A stretch of DNA of 64,000 nucleotides from NCBI GenBank assembly GCA_910584035.1, contig CAJTZR010000001.1, positions 34,295 to 98,294 of the forward strand, given 5' to 3'. This DNA is from an uncultured Christensenella sp. (lineage in GTDB: Bacteria > Bacillota > Clostridia > Christensenellales > UBA3700). Each line of letters begins with the position of its first letter. Position 1 is the stretch's first letter. Made by a program: the position numbers and the translations under genes. The notes beneath the pieces were generated by a model that was not told the origin of the DNA, did no database searches, and saw nothing but the letters and a program-made list of their open reading frames with translations. Below, one piece after another: positions 45,326-54,409 of this stretch.

Positions 45326-46119
45326 TTGATAATTCAGAATTTGCAAAAAAAATGCGAATAACTATTTTAAATATGATACACAATGCTCACGCATCTCATA
45401 TCGCATCAGCTTTTTCTGTAGTTGATATTTTGGCGGTTTTGTACAATGAAATTTTGGCTGACAATGATTTTGATAGTAAAAATATGGATAGAAATCAAGT
45501 TGTACTAAGTAAAGGTCACGCAGGTTCAGCTGTATATTCTGCGTTATTCCAAAGAGGATTGGTATCTAAAGCAGACATTGGAAATTATTATTTGAATGGT
45601 AGTAATTTATCAGGTCACGTGTCTCACAAAGGGGTGAATGGTGTAGAAGTTTCTACAGGCTCTTTGGGACACGGCGTTTGTGTTGCATCAGGTATGGCTT
45701 TGGCAAAAAAAATGAGCAATAACAATGGAAAAGTTTTTGCTATAGTCGGTGATGGTGAATGTCAAGAGGGCAGTGTTTGGGAAATGGCAATGCTTTCAAG
45801 TGCTAAGAAATTAAATAATTTGGTAGTTGTTGTAGATAAAAATAATATGCAAGCAATGGGTAAATGTATGGATGTTACAAATTGCGATAATTTAGCTGAA
45901 AAGTGGAAAGTTTTTGGTTGGAATGTAATTGAAGTTGATGGACATAATTATGAACAAATTAAAGATGCATTGATTTATAATTCGGACAAGCCACTTTGTA
46001 TTATTGCAAACACTATAAAAGGTCGTGGAGTATCTTTTATGGAAAACGAGTTATTGTGGCATTATAGAGACCCTCAAGAAGAATTTTATACTCGTGCTAT
46101 GGAGGAATTGAATAAATGA
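45322..46119 (+). CDS. Transketolase, N-terminal (TPP-binding) subunit
   Basis: A 265-residue half-transketolase. LSKGHAGSAVY (near residue 67), LGHGVCVASGMALA and GDGECQEGSVWEMA followed by DKNNMQ make the pyrophosphate and magnesium site of thiamine diphosphate. It overlaps rfbH by ATGA and the C-terminal subunit by ATGA, so it is built into the CDP-sugar operon rather than being the housekeeping enzyme. A two-carbon (ketol) transfer to a CDP-keto-sugar is the likely role; see findings. Confidence 0.92.
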   Translation: MIDNSEFAKKMRITILNMIHNAHASHIASAFSVVDILAVLYNEILADNDFDSKNMDRNQVVLSKGHAGSAVYSALFQRGLVSKADIGNYYLNGSNLSGHVSHKGVNGVEVSTGSLGHGVCVASGMALAKKMSNNNGKVFAIVGDGECQEGSVWEMAMLSSAKKLNNLVVVVDKNNMQAMGKCMDVTNCDNLAEKWKVFGWNVIEVDGHNYEQIKDALIYNSDKPLCIIANTIKGRGVSFMENELLWHYRDPQEEFYTRAMEELNK

Positions 46120-47015
46120 GAAATGCTTTTATAGACGAATTGTATTGTGAGGCACAAAAAAATAAAGATATTGTATTATTAACTGGTGACCTTGGATTTG
46201 GTTGCCTTAACAAATATATTGAAAATTTACCAAATCAATATATTAATTGTGGTATCGGTGAGCAAAATATGCTAAGCGTTGCAGCTGGACTAGCAATTAA
46301 TGGTAAAAAAGTTTTTGTTTATTCAATAGGAAACTTTCCAACTATGCGTTGTCTTGAACAAATAAGAAATGATTGTGCATATCACAATGCAAGTGTAAAC
46401 ATTATATGTGTTGGGGCTGGGTTTTCTTATGGTTCATTGGGAATGTCGCACCACGCAACTGAGGATATTGCAATAATGAATGCTTTGCCAAATGTTAATA
46501 TATATTCACCAGCAGATGAAAAACAAGCACGATATTCTTTTAGACAAATGCTAAATTCTAATGGTGTCAATTATGTTAGACTTGGTAAAGGAAGAGAAAC
46601 AATTCTTGAACATAAAAAATTAGAAGATATTGAATGCATCTGTGATGGTGATAATGGAGTTATTTTAACAACTGGTGCTATTTGTGAAGAATGTATAATT
46701 GCAAATCAAGAACATTTTAATGAAACAGGTAAAAAATTTGCTATTTATACTTTTGTTAAATTAAAACCAATTAATGAAGATACTCTAGTAAAAATTTTAA
46801 ATAAGTATTCAAAAATAATTACTGTTGAAGAACATAATATTATTGGCGGTTTAAATAGTATTGTATCACAAATAGTAACAAAATATGGGTTAGATAAAAA
46901 AATAATAGCAGTTGGGCTGAATGATACCTATTCAAGTATTGTTGGTGACCAAAAATATTTAAGAAAAGTTTATAATATGGATAGCAGTTATATATTATCC
47001 AAAATTAAAGATTGA
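46116..47015 (+). CDS. Transketolase, C-terminal subunit
   Basis: A 299-residue partner providing the pyrimidine-binding domain (GIGEQNMLSVAAGLA with the catalytic Glu, then SIGNFPTMRCLEQIRND) and the C-terminal domain (VEEHNIIGGLNSIV). Split transketolases of this type are common in anaerobes, but this pair is embedded between rfbH and an SDR gene. Start overlaps the N-terminal subunit by four bases. Confidence 0.92.
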   Translation: MRNAFIDELYCEAQKNKDIVLLTGDLGFGCLNKYIENLPNQYINCGIGEQNMLSVAAGLAINGKKVFVYSIGNFPTMRCLEQIRNDCAYHNASVNIICVGAGFSYGSLGMSHHATEDIAIMNALPNVNIYSPADEKQARYSFRQMLNSNGVNYVRLGKGRETILEHKKLEDIECICDGDNGVILTTGAICEECIIANQEHFNETGKKFAIYTFVKLKPINEDTLVKILNKYSKIITVEEHNIIGGLNSIVSQIVTKYGLDKKIIAVGLNDTYSSIVGDQKYLRKVYNMDSSYILSKIKD

Positions 47016-47027
47016 TAAAGAGGTATT

Positions 47028-47912
47028 ATGCAAGCGATAGTGACTGGAGCTACTGGAATGGTTGGGGTAGCAATAGTTAAAAAATTAATAGATAATGGTG
47101 ATACTGTTATCGCAATAGTTAGACCTAATTCAAAAAATATTAATAGATTGCCACTTTCTAGCAAACTGAAAATTATTGAGTGTGAGCTTAGTAAATTATC
47201 AACATTGGATAATATTTCTGGTGATGTCTTTTTTCATATTGCTTGGGATGGTGTCTATGGTGAAAGACGTGATAATCCACTTGTTCAAAAAACTAATATT
47301 GATATGACTTTTTCTGCTATTGAATTGGCTGAAAAGGCAAATTGTTATAGATTTGTTTTTGCTGGCTCTCAAGCTGAACTAGGAAAACAAAATAAAAAAA
47401 TTGGTTGTAGTAACATACCAAATCCTACTATGAATTATGGCTATGCTAAGTTGTTTTGTAATACAGTAGGGAAAAGATATGCTCAAAGCTTAGGTTTAAA
47501 ATTTAATAGTGGAAGAATTTTATCCGTTTATGGAGAAAATGATACTTCAACCACACTTATAAGTTCATTAGTTACAAAATTAACTTGTGGTGAAACTATG
47601 AAGATTTCAGATTGTAAGCATATTTGGGATTATATCAATGTAGAAGATGTTGCTAGTGCTTTTATAGCAATAGGGAAAAATGGTGTTGATGGAAAAGTTT
47701 ATCCTATAGGAAGCGGAGAAGAAAAACCTCTAAAATATTACACAGAAATAGTAGCAAAAAAAATCGGAAATGGAAAAATATTGTATGGTGAGCCAGTAGG
47801 GGAAAATGCAATAAATTATTTGTGTGCAGATATTACAGAATTAACAACTGATACAGGTTTTATACCTAAGATAAGTTTTGAAAAAGGAATTGATAAATTG
47901 TTAAATTTATAA
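47028..47912 (+). CDS. NAD-dependent epimerase/dehydratase (SDR), likely sugar reductase
   Basis: An extended SDR of 294 residues: VTGATGMVGVAIVKKL cofactor loop, FHIAWDGVYGE, a Ser in FAGSQAELG and YxxxK in MNYGYAKLFCN. It resembles reductases that finish CDP-dideoxyhexose synthesis (Abe, Tyv/Prt-like and YerF-like branches). It follows the transketolase pair by 12 bases, so reduction of a ketone on a two-carbon branch or at C4 is a reasonable guess. AGAGGT precedes the ATG. Confidence 0.85.
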   Translation: MQAIVTGATGMVGVAIVKKLIDNGDTVIAIVRPNSKNINRLPLSSKLKIIECELSKLSTLDNISGDVFFHIAWDGVYGERRDNPLVQKTNIDMTFSAIELAEKANCYRFVFAGSQAELGKQNKKIGCSNIPNPTMNYGYAKLFCNTVGKRYAQSLGLKFNSGRILSVYGENDTSTTLISSLVTKLTCGETMKISDCKHIWDYINVEDVASAFIAIGKNGVDGKVYPIGSGEEKPLKYYTEIVAKKIGNGKILYGEPVGENAINYLCADITELTTDTGFIPKISFEKGIDKLLNL

Positions 47913-47929
47913 TTTCAAAGGTATGATAG

Positions 47930-49426
47930 ATGAATATGAAAAAAAATAAGTATTTAAAAGCGATAGCCAATTTTGTTAATGGAGATGTAATATTTTCATT
48001 AGCTAATAGTTTGATAGGATTAATTAAAGGTCCTATTGTTATGCTATTTATACCTTTATTTTTATCACCAGAAGTTCAAGGATATTGGTATACTTTTGGT
48101 AGTTTATCTGCGTTATCTGTTTTTGCGGATTTAGGTTTTGCAACCATTGTTGGTCAGTTTTCTGCTCACGAATTTGCTCATTTGAGATTTGATGATAAAA
48201 AGCAGTTTATTGGTGATGATGTAAATTTAGAGCGAATGTCGTCTTTATATAAATTCGTTCTAAAATGGGCTGGAGCTGTATGTATAATAGCTTTCCCAAT
48301 AATTTTTATAGTTGGTTTTTTTATCTTACGAACTCACGAAGCTGGTGTTGACTGGATAATTCCTTGGATAATTATGATAGCTACTAGTGGCTTCAATTTC
48401 GTATCAAAAATATCATTAACATTTTTTGAGGGATGTGGACAAATTAAAAATGTTCAAATAAATAATTGTATTTGTTCCATTTTAACAGCTGGAACAACAA
48501 TTGGAATGCTCGCAGGGAAATGTAACTTGTATGCATTGGTTATTCCTAATTTAGTGAATGCGATTGTAAGTGTGTCACTAATGATAGCAGTATTCCATAA
48601 ACCAATTATACAATTATTGAAGAAAAAAATTAATTACAAGTTTAATTGGAGCAAAAGTTTTTTAAAACTAATATGGAAATATGCGTTAAGTTGGTCAAGC
48701 GGATATTTTATATTCCAAATTTTCACTCCTTTGGCGTTTTTGGTTTATGACCCAGTTCAAGCTGGGAAAATTGGAATTACAATTACACTAATTCAAGCTT
48801 GTTTTAATATTTCAATAATATGGACAAATGTTTTAGTACCTAAGATAAATATGTTTACAGCTAGCAGAAATTTTTCTCAATCAGAGAAATTATGTTTAAG
48901 AGGTGGTATTTTATCCACTGGTACTTATTTGATAGGTAGTTTTATCATTTTAATCACTATAGGGGTATTCCAATCAAAAGTTGAACTATTCCAAAGATTT
49001 ATGGGAATTGTTCCTATCACAATGTTTTTGTGCGGATATTTATTGCAAATTCCAATAAATAACATTGCAATTTATGGACGGTCTCATAAACAGGAACCTT
49101 TTTTAATAATTTCTTTGATAAATGCATTAATGGTTGCTGGTGGAACATTAGGAATAATTTATATTCTTCCTATTGAATATATTTTCTTAGCATTTTTTGT
49201 GGCAAACATTGTAACTTGTGTAGCATTTGTAATTATCTTTATAAAACAACGTAATAAGTGGCATGAAAAATTTATTGCAATGCAAGAAGAAGACAAAGAA
49301 GCATTACAAATGCAACAAAATATTGAAACCATATCAAAAAATGATGAAAATTTAGTGACTAAAACTAATGTAGACAATATGAATAAATTAGTTGAACAAG
49401 ATTTAGATACTGAAGACAAGGAGTAA
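47930..49426 (+). CDS. Wzx-like polysaccharide flippase
   Basis: A 498-residue membrane protein with about 12 helices, matching the MOP/polysaccharide-transport superfamily (early LFIPLFLSPEVQGYWYTFGSL and a DLGFATIVGQF helix). It has a polar, Glu/Asp-rich C-terminal tail of about 45 residues. It would move lipid-linked repeat units to the outer face for the EpsG-like polymerase. An ATG two codons inside (47936) is an alternative start. Between the CDP-sugar and rhamnose blocks. Confidence 0.88.
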   Translation: MNMKKNKYLKAIANFVNGDVIFSLANSLIGLIKGPIVMLFIPLFLSPEVQGYWYTFGSLSALSVFADLGFATIVGQFSAHEFAHLRFDDKKQFIGDDVNLERMSSLYKFVLKWAGAVCIIAFPIIFIVGFFILRTHEAGVDWIIPWIIMIATSGFNFVSKISLTFFEGCGQIKNVQINNCICSILTAGTTIGMLAGKCNLYALVIPNLVNAIVSVSLMIAVFHKPIIQLLKKKINYKFNWSKSFLKLIWKYALSWSSGYFIFQIFTPLAFLVYDPVQAGKIGITITLIQACFNISIIWTNVLVPKINMFTASRNFSQSEKLCLRGGILSTGTYLIGSFIILITIGVFQSKVELFQRFMGIVPITMFLCGYLLQIPINNIAIYGRSHKQEPFLIISLINALMVAGGTLGIIYILPIEYIFLAFFVANIVTCVAFVIIFIKQRNKWHEKFIAMQEEDKEALQMQQNIETISKNDENLVTKTNVDNMNKLVEQDLDTEDKE

Positions 49427-49429
49427 GCT

Positions 49430-50308
49430 ATGAAAGGAATAATTTTAGCGGGTGGAAGCGGGACAAGGCTTTACCCATTGACAAAGACAATTTCAAAGCA
49501 ATTGTTGCCAGTGTATGACAAACCTATGATTTTTTATCCTTTGTCAACATTGATGCTTGCAGGGATAAATGAAATACTTATAATTTCTACACCAAGAGAT
49601 TTGCCTAATTTTAAAGCGTTATTAGGTGATGGTAGCGAATTTGGAATTAAACTTGAATATGCTGAACAACCTTCTCCTGATGGTTTAGCACAAGCATTTT
49701 TAATAGGTGAAAAATTTATTAATGGTGATAGCTGTGCAATGATTTTAGGTGATAACATTTATTATGGAAATGGTTTAGGTAAAATGTTGAAAGAAGCTAT
49801 AGCTAACAATAATGGTGCTACAATATTTGGTTATTATGTTGATGACCCCGAAAGATTTGGTGTGGTGGAATTTGATAATCAAGGACAAGTTATTTCAATT
49901 GATGAAAAACCAAAAATGCCAAAGTCTAATTACGCTATCACTGGTTTGTATATTTATGATAATAGAGTTGTTGAAATGGCAAAAAAAATTAAGCCTAGTG
50001 CAAGAGGAGAATTAGAAATTACCGATTTGAACACACTTTATTTGAAAGATAATTCCTTAAATGTAAAACTTATGGGTAGAGGATTTGCGTGGCTTGATAC
50101 TGGTACTATGGAAAGTCTGCTTGATGCGGGTAATTTTGTGCAATTGTTAGAAAAAAGGCAAGGTATAAAAATGAGTGTTCTTGAAGAAATTGCTTATGTT
50201 AATGGTTGGATAAACAAAGAACAATTGCAACAATCTGCAGAAAAATATGGAAAATCACCATATGGCAAACATTTGTGGAAAGTTGCAAAAGGTGTTATAA
50301 AATATTAA
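49430..50308 (+). CDS. rfbA: Glucose-1-phosphate thymidylyltransferase
   Basis: Makes dTDP-glucose, the first step to dTDP-L-rhamnose. [20 protein letters not shown] is the classic RmlA start; ILGDNIYYG and the [11 protein letters not shown] segment follow. Length 292 residues. It starts 3 bases after the flippase stop with AAGGAG. First of three genes covering all four rhamnose steps. Confidence 0.97.
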   Translation: MKGIILAGGSGTRLYPLTKTISKQLLPVYDKPMIFYPLSTLMLAGINEILIISTPRDLPNFKALLGDGSEFGIKLEYAEQPSPDGLAQAFLIGEKFINGDSCAMILGDNIYYGNGLGKMLKEAIANNNGATIFGYYVDDPERFGVVEFDNQGQVISIDEKPKMPKSNYAITGLYIYDNRVVEMAKKIKPSARGELEITDLNTLYLKDNSLNVKLMGRGFAWLDTGTMESLLDAGNFVQLLEKRQGIKMSVLEEIAYVNGWINKEQLQQSAEKYGKSPYGKHLWKVAKGVIKY

Positions 50309-50382
50309 TTAGTATTATATTGATTTTATAAGTTAATTTGATTAAGTTGAATGTAGTAAAGAGTCAATTTAAAGGAGTTGTT

Positions 50383-51768
50383 ATGAATTTTATTAAAACA
50401 AAATTAAGAGGGTGCTATATTGTTGAGCCAGTTGCCTTTGGTGATAATCGTGGATGGTTTATGGAAACTTACAGCAAAGGTGAATTTGACAAAGCTGGGC
50501 TTATGTATGACTTTGTACAAGATAACCAATCATTTAGTAAGCAAAAGGGAATATTGAGAGGATTGCATTTTCAAAAGAATCCTATGGCACAGGCTAAACT
50601 TGTTAGATGTACTAAGGGTAGTATTTTAGATGTTGCAGTTGATTTGAGAAGAGGCAGTGATACTTATTTGCAATATGTTGCAGTAGAACTTTCAGAAGAA
50701 AATAAAAAGCAATTAATGATTCCACGTGGTTTTGCTCACGGATTTGTTACATTGACAGAAGATGTTATGGTACAATACAAAGTTGACAATTTGTATAGTA
50801 AGGAAAACGATAGAGGAATACAATACAATGACCCACAAATTGGTGTTGAGTGGGGTGTAACTAATCCGATTTTATCAGTAAAAGATACAAATAGTCCAAA
50901 TTTGTTCGATAGTGACGAAGATTTTACTATAAAAGTTTTAGTTACTGGTGTGAAAGGTCAGCTTGGATATGATGTAGTTAAAAGATTACAAAAAGCAAAT
51001 TATGAATGTATTGGCGTTGATATTGATGACTTTGATATTACAGATGAACAAGCTACTTATAATTATATAGTTAAATATAATCCAGATGTTGTTGTACATT
51101 GCTCAGCTTGGACAGCGGTTGATAAGGCTGAAAGTGAACAAGATATTTGTTATAAAGTTAATGTGCTTGGAAGTGAAAACATTGCAAAAAGCTGTGCGAA
51201 AATCGGGGCTAAAATGGTTTATATATCAACTGACTACGTTTATGACGGCAAAGGCGATAAACCATTTGAAGTGGATAGTCCAATTGCACCACTTTCAGTT
51301 TATGGTAAGACAAAATATCAAGGTGAAGAAGCTTGCAGAAAGCATTTAGATAATCTTTTTGTCATTAGGACAAGTTGGGTGTTTGGAGTAAATGGAAACA
51401 ATTTTGTAAAAACTATGCTTAGACTAGCTCAAAATGGTAACCAAATTAAAGTTGTAAATGACCAAGTTGGTTCACCAACTTTTACACCAGATTTAGCTGA
51501 CTTTATATTCTATATTATTAATACAAACAAATATGGAACTTATCATTGTAGTAATGAGGGCTATTGTAGTTGGTATGAGTTTGCAAAAGAAATTTTTGAA
51601 ATAAGTGGTTTAAAAGTTGATTTAAAAGGTATTCCAACAAGTGAATATCCAACACCAGCTGTAAGACCTCATAATAGCAGATTAAGTAAGAAGTGCTTAG
51701 TTGATTGTGGATATGGTGTGATGCCTATTTGGCAAGATGCATTAAAAAGATATTTAAAAATGCTTTAA
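50383..51768 (+). CDS. Fused dTDP-4-dehydrorhamnose 3,5-epimerase / reductase (RfbC-RfbD)
   Basis: A single 461-residue reading frame carrying two enzymes. Residues 1 to about 183 are an RmlC cupin (GCYIVEPVAFGDNRGWF, RGLHFQ, PRGFAHGF). From about residue 185 an RmlD reductase begins (VLVTGVKGQLGYDV at about 185-198), with STDYVYDG and YGKTKYQGE. No stop or frameshift separates them. The ATG at 50383 follows AAAGGAGTT; a TTG at 50338 would add 15 residues unlike RmlC. The fusion channels the epimerised intermediate to its reductase. Confidence 0.95.
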   Translation: MNFIKTKLRGCYIVEPVAFGDNRGWFMETYSKGEFDKAGLMYDFVQDNQSFSKQKGILRGLHFQKNPMAQAKLVRCTKGSILDVAVDLRRGSDTYLQYVAVELSEENKKQLMIPRGFAHGFVTLTEDVMVQYKVDNLYSKENDRGIQYNDPQIGVEWGVTNPILSVKDTNSPNLFDSDEDFTIKVLVTGVKGQLGYDVVKRLQKANYECIGVDIDDFDITDEQATYNYIVKYNPDVVVHCSAWTAVDKAESEQDICYKVNVLGSENIAKSCAKIGAKMVYISTDYVYDGKGDKPFEVDSPIAPLSVYGKTKYQGEEACRKHLDNLFVIRTSWVFGVNGNNFVKTMLRLAQNGNQIKVVNDQVGSPTFTPDLADFIFYIINTNKYGTYHCSNEGYCSWYEFAKEIFEISGLKVDLKGIPTSEYPTPAVRPHNSRLSKKCLVDCGYGVMPIWQDALKRYLKML

Positions 51769-51804
51769 TTTAAAGAGTTTTGAAAAAGATATTAGGAGAA
51801 TATA

Positions 51805-52824
51805 ATGAAAATTTTAGTTACTGGCGGGGCTGGATTTATTGGTGGAAATTTTGTGCATTATATGCTAAAAAAATATCCAAATTATGAAATAGTATGTTTA
51901 GATAATCTTACATATGCAGGTAATCTATCTACACTTGAAAGTGTTATGGAAAATTCAAACTTTACATTCTGCAAAGGTGATATTGCGGATTCTAAATATA
52001 TAGACAAGCTATTTAGTGAACATAATTTTGATATTGTTGTTAACTTTGCTGCAGAAAGTCACGTTGATAGAAGCATAGAAAATCCACAAATATTTTTGCA
52101 AACTAATGTAATAGGCACTGGTGTTCTAATGGATGCTTGTAGGAAATATGGCAACATTAGGTATCATCAAGTGTCAACAGATGAAGTTTATGGTGATTTG
52201 CCTTTAGATAGACCAGATTTATTCTTTACAGAAGAAACACCAATACACACATCAAGTCCTTATAGCAGTTCAAAAGCAGGTGCTGATTTGTTAGTTTTGG
52301 CTTATTATAGAACTTTTGGATTGCCAGTTACAATATCAAGATGTAGTAATAACTATGGACCTTATCATTTCCCTGAAAAGTTAATTCCACTTATGATTTC
52401 AAGAGCTCTTGCTAATGAATCTTTGCCAGTATATGGTAATGGTTTAAATGTGCGTGATTGGCTTTATGTTGAAGACCATTGCAGTGCAATAGACTTAATT
52501 ATCCATAAAGGTAAAATTGGAGAAGTTTACAATGTTGGTGGACATAATGAAAAATCAAATATTGATATAGTTAAAACTATACTGAAATTATTAGGCAAAA
52601 GTGAAGATTTAATTACTTATGTTGCTGACAGAAAGGGACACGATATGCGATATGCTATTGACCCTACAAAGATTCATAATGATTTGGGTTGGCTACCAGA
52701 AACTAAGTTTGAAGATGGTATCAAGAAAACAATTGATTGGTATCTTAATAATCAAAAATGGTGGAAAGATATTATTAGTGGTGAATATAAAGATTACTAC
52801 AATAAAATGTATGGCAATAAGTAA
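51805..52824 (+). CDS. rfbB: dTDP-glucose 4,6-dehydratase
   Basis: Extended SDR of 339 residues that makes dTDP-4-dehydro-6-deoxyglucose. GGAGFIGGNFVHYML is the NAD loop, STDEVYGDL the catalytic Thr-Asp-Glu, and YSSSKAGAD the YxxxK motif. It completes dTDP-L-rhamnose synthesis with rfbA and the rfbC-rfbD fusion. AGGAGA precedes the ATG. It is the last gene of the polysaccharide locus. Confidence 0.97.
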   Translation: MKILVTGGAGFIGGNFVHYMLKKYPNYEIVCLDNLTYAGNLSTLESVMENSNFTFCKGDIADSKYIDKLFSEHNFDIVVNFAAESHVDRSIENPQIFLQTNVIGTGVLMDACRKYGNIRYHQVSTDEVYGDLPLDRPDLFFTEETPIHTSSPYSSSKAGADLLVLAYYRTFGLPVTISRCSNNYGPYHFPEKLIPLMISRALANESLPVYGNGLNVRDWLYVEDHCSAIDLIIHKGKIGEVYNVGGHNEKSNIDIVKTILKLLGKSEDLITYVADRKGHDMRYAIDPTKIHNDLGWLPETKFEDGIKKTIDWYLNNQKWWKDIISGEYKDYYNKMYGNK

Positions 52825-52923
52825 AATTATGAATAGGCCTTGAATCTTTTATTTAAAAAATTGTATATAAATGTTTTTGATACAAGGCATAGATTTTGAA
52901 ATATAAATAATATTGATAATTAA

Positions 52924-52965
52924 AATAAAACGAACTTTTTGTAAAATCAAAAGTTCGTTTTATTG
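52924..52965 (+). terminator. Terminator of the polysaccharide locus
   Basis: AATAAAACGAACTTTT (52924-52939) pairs perfectly with AAAAGTTCGTTTTATT (52949-52964), a 16-bp stem ending in a T-rich arm. Confidence 0.85.
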
Positions 52966-53087
52966 GTTTTACGAAACCACTAGATACTCTAGCGAATCAA
53001 AAGAAGGCTTTTGCTGTTTATTAATAAATTATACTAATTTTTAATATAGAGTATGGACTATATATTAATACATAGGAGTATTTAAAA

Positions 53088-53541
53088 ATGGACAATTGAA
53101 ATAGTTTATTACACACTAAGTAAAGATGTCATTATCATATAGTATTTGCACCAAAATTAAGCAGACAAGTAATATATGCTAAGATAAAAATGATATAAGG
53201 GTAATGTTAAGAAAATTATGCGGATAGAAGGCGTACAAATAATGGAAACAGAAGCGTGTCCTGACCATATACATATGTAAGTACAATACCTCCTAAGTTA
53301 AGTATATGAAAATTAATGTGATATATTGAAGGAAAAAGTTTAATAATGATATTTGATAAATATGTAAAATTACAATATGGGAATAGAGTATTTTGGTGTA
53401 GAGGTTACTATTTGGATACGGTATGGAAAAATAAAAGAGCAAGAGAGAAATACATAATAAATCAAATACAAAAGATATAGCAATGAACAAATAACAATAA
53501 AAGAATATTTAGACCTATTTATGGTTAGTAAAGAAAAGTAA
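53088..53541 (+). pseudogene. tnpA: IS200-type HUH transposase TnpA, inactivated
   Basis: Fragments of TnpA are readable across frames: HIVFAPK near 53145, the HUH motif inside EACPDHIHM (53251-53277), IPPKLSI, FDKYVKLQYGNRVFWCRGYY and the catalytic-tyrosine helix with YIINQ. Several stops (for example the fourth and twelfth codons) and at least two frameshifts break the roughly 150-codon gene, so no active transposase is made. It resembles the solo TnpA of IS200 elements; no tnpB follows. Confidence 0.85.
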
Positions 53542-53550
53542 TAAATAAAA

Positions 53551-53675
53551 ACCGCCACTTGAGTGGCGATTGGAAGCGACACAGTTGGCAAATTTTAAGA
53601 GAAGCGGTTATCCCTGCTTATAATAAAGCATTATAGGTTAAGTGCACGCCACCAGCTAAGCTGGTGGCGTGCACT
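53551..53675. repeat. Structured 3' end of the IS element
   Basis: A small hairpin CGCCACT-TG-AGTGGCG (53553-53568) and a perfect long one, AGTGCACGCCACCAGC (53641-53656), loop TAA, GCTGGTGGCGTGCACT (53660-53675). The latter is GC-rich and undamaged while the transposase is decayed. It could be the right-end transposase site, or act as a transcription barrier. Confidence 0.65.
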
Positions 53676-53690
53676 AAATTGAAAGGTAAT

Positions 53691-54333
53691 AGATTTGTAA
53701 GTATTAAGAAAATTTTTATGTTGGCAATAAAGTAATATTAAAAATGGAAATATATATTGTAAGTTTAATAATTATTTTATTAATCTTTTTATAGCAATAG
53801 TTAGGCAATTAAGGCATTAATAAGTTAAGTATGAACAAAAAGTAAGTAGTTTGTTTGTTATAATATCTTGATTTTGATTAAATAAATGAGTAAATTATTC
53901 TTTATATAGGTAGCTTTTGGTAAGGAATTTAGGGAAAAATGAAAATATAATAAAATATTTATGCAATATGTATTGAAAAATTATCAAAATTGGTGTATTA
54001 TTTTAGTGTATAAAGTAATTTGAGTAAATATGTATTTGTTAAATATTTATGGTGGCAGTTACAAATATATTTACAAGTGACTGAGCTTATTTCACACAAT
54101 ACTTGCAATAATAAGTAAAAAGTACAAGCAATTTGAACTTTTAATGTTAATTAAATTTATACTAATATTAAAATTTATCTTAAATTGTGGATGAGAGTTA
54201 AGACACTTTGAGGGATAGTTAACATCTGCTTAATTAGGCTGAACATTATGTTTTTATTTTAATATGTAGTAAAAATTACTTGTTGAGATTTAATTAAAAA
54301 TCATATTTATATTATTGGAAGCTGTCTATACAC
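53691..54333. other. Long AT-rich non-coding stretch
   Basis: No gene, promoter or conserved RNA recognised; numerous stops in all frames. Confidence 0.5.
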
Positions 54334-54359
54334 CCCCATAAAAAAGCTATTTTATGGGG
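54334..54359. repeat. CCCCATAAAA hairpin
   Basis: CCCCATAAAA (54334-54343), loop AAGCTA, TTTTATGGGG (54350-54359). It is followed by ACCCCGATAAGCGACACG; the 9-mer AAGCGACAC also occurs in the IS tail (near 53573), hinting at a related element end. Confidence 0.6.
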
Positions 54360-54409
54360 ACCCCGATAAGCGACACGAAGTGGCATTTGATAGTAGCTGA
54401 CGTTAATTC

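Larger units (their letters stand above)
52974..53690 (+). mobile_element. Decayed IS200-type (IS200/IS605) element
   Basis: Approximate limits. It contains a broken tnpA (see below), a short left hairpin CTAGA-TAC-TCTAG (52980-52992), another AAAAG/CTTTT stem near 53000, and a long right hairpin at 53641-53675. Subterminal hairpins rather than terminal inverted repeats are the hallmark of this family. Exact ends cannot be fixed without an intact copy. Confidence 0.6.

Noticed and set aside
53551..53675. TnpB guide (omega) RNA for the IS tail
   Set aside because: The structured GC-rich tail recalls such RNAs, but no tnpB or remnant is present, so a right-end hairpin is the simpler reading.
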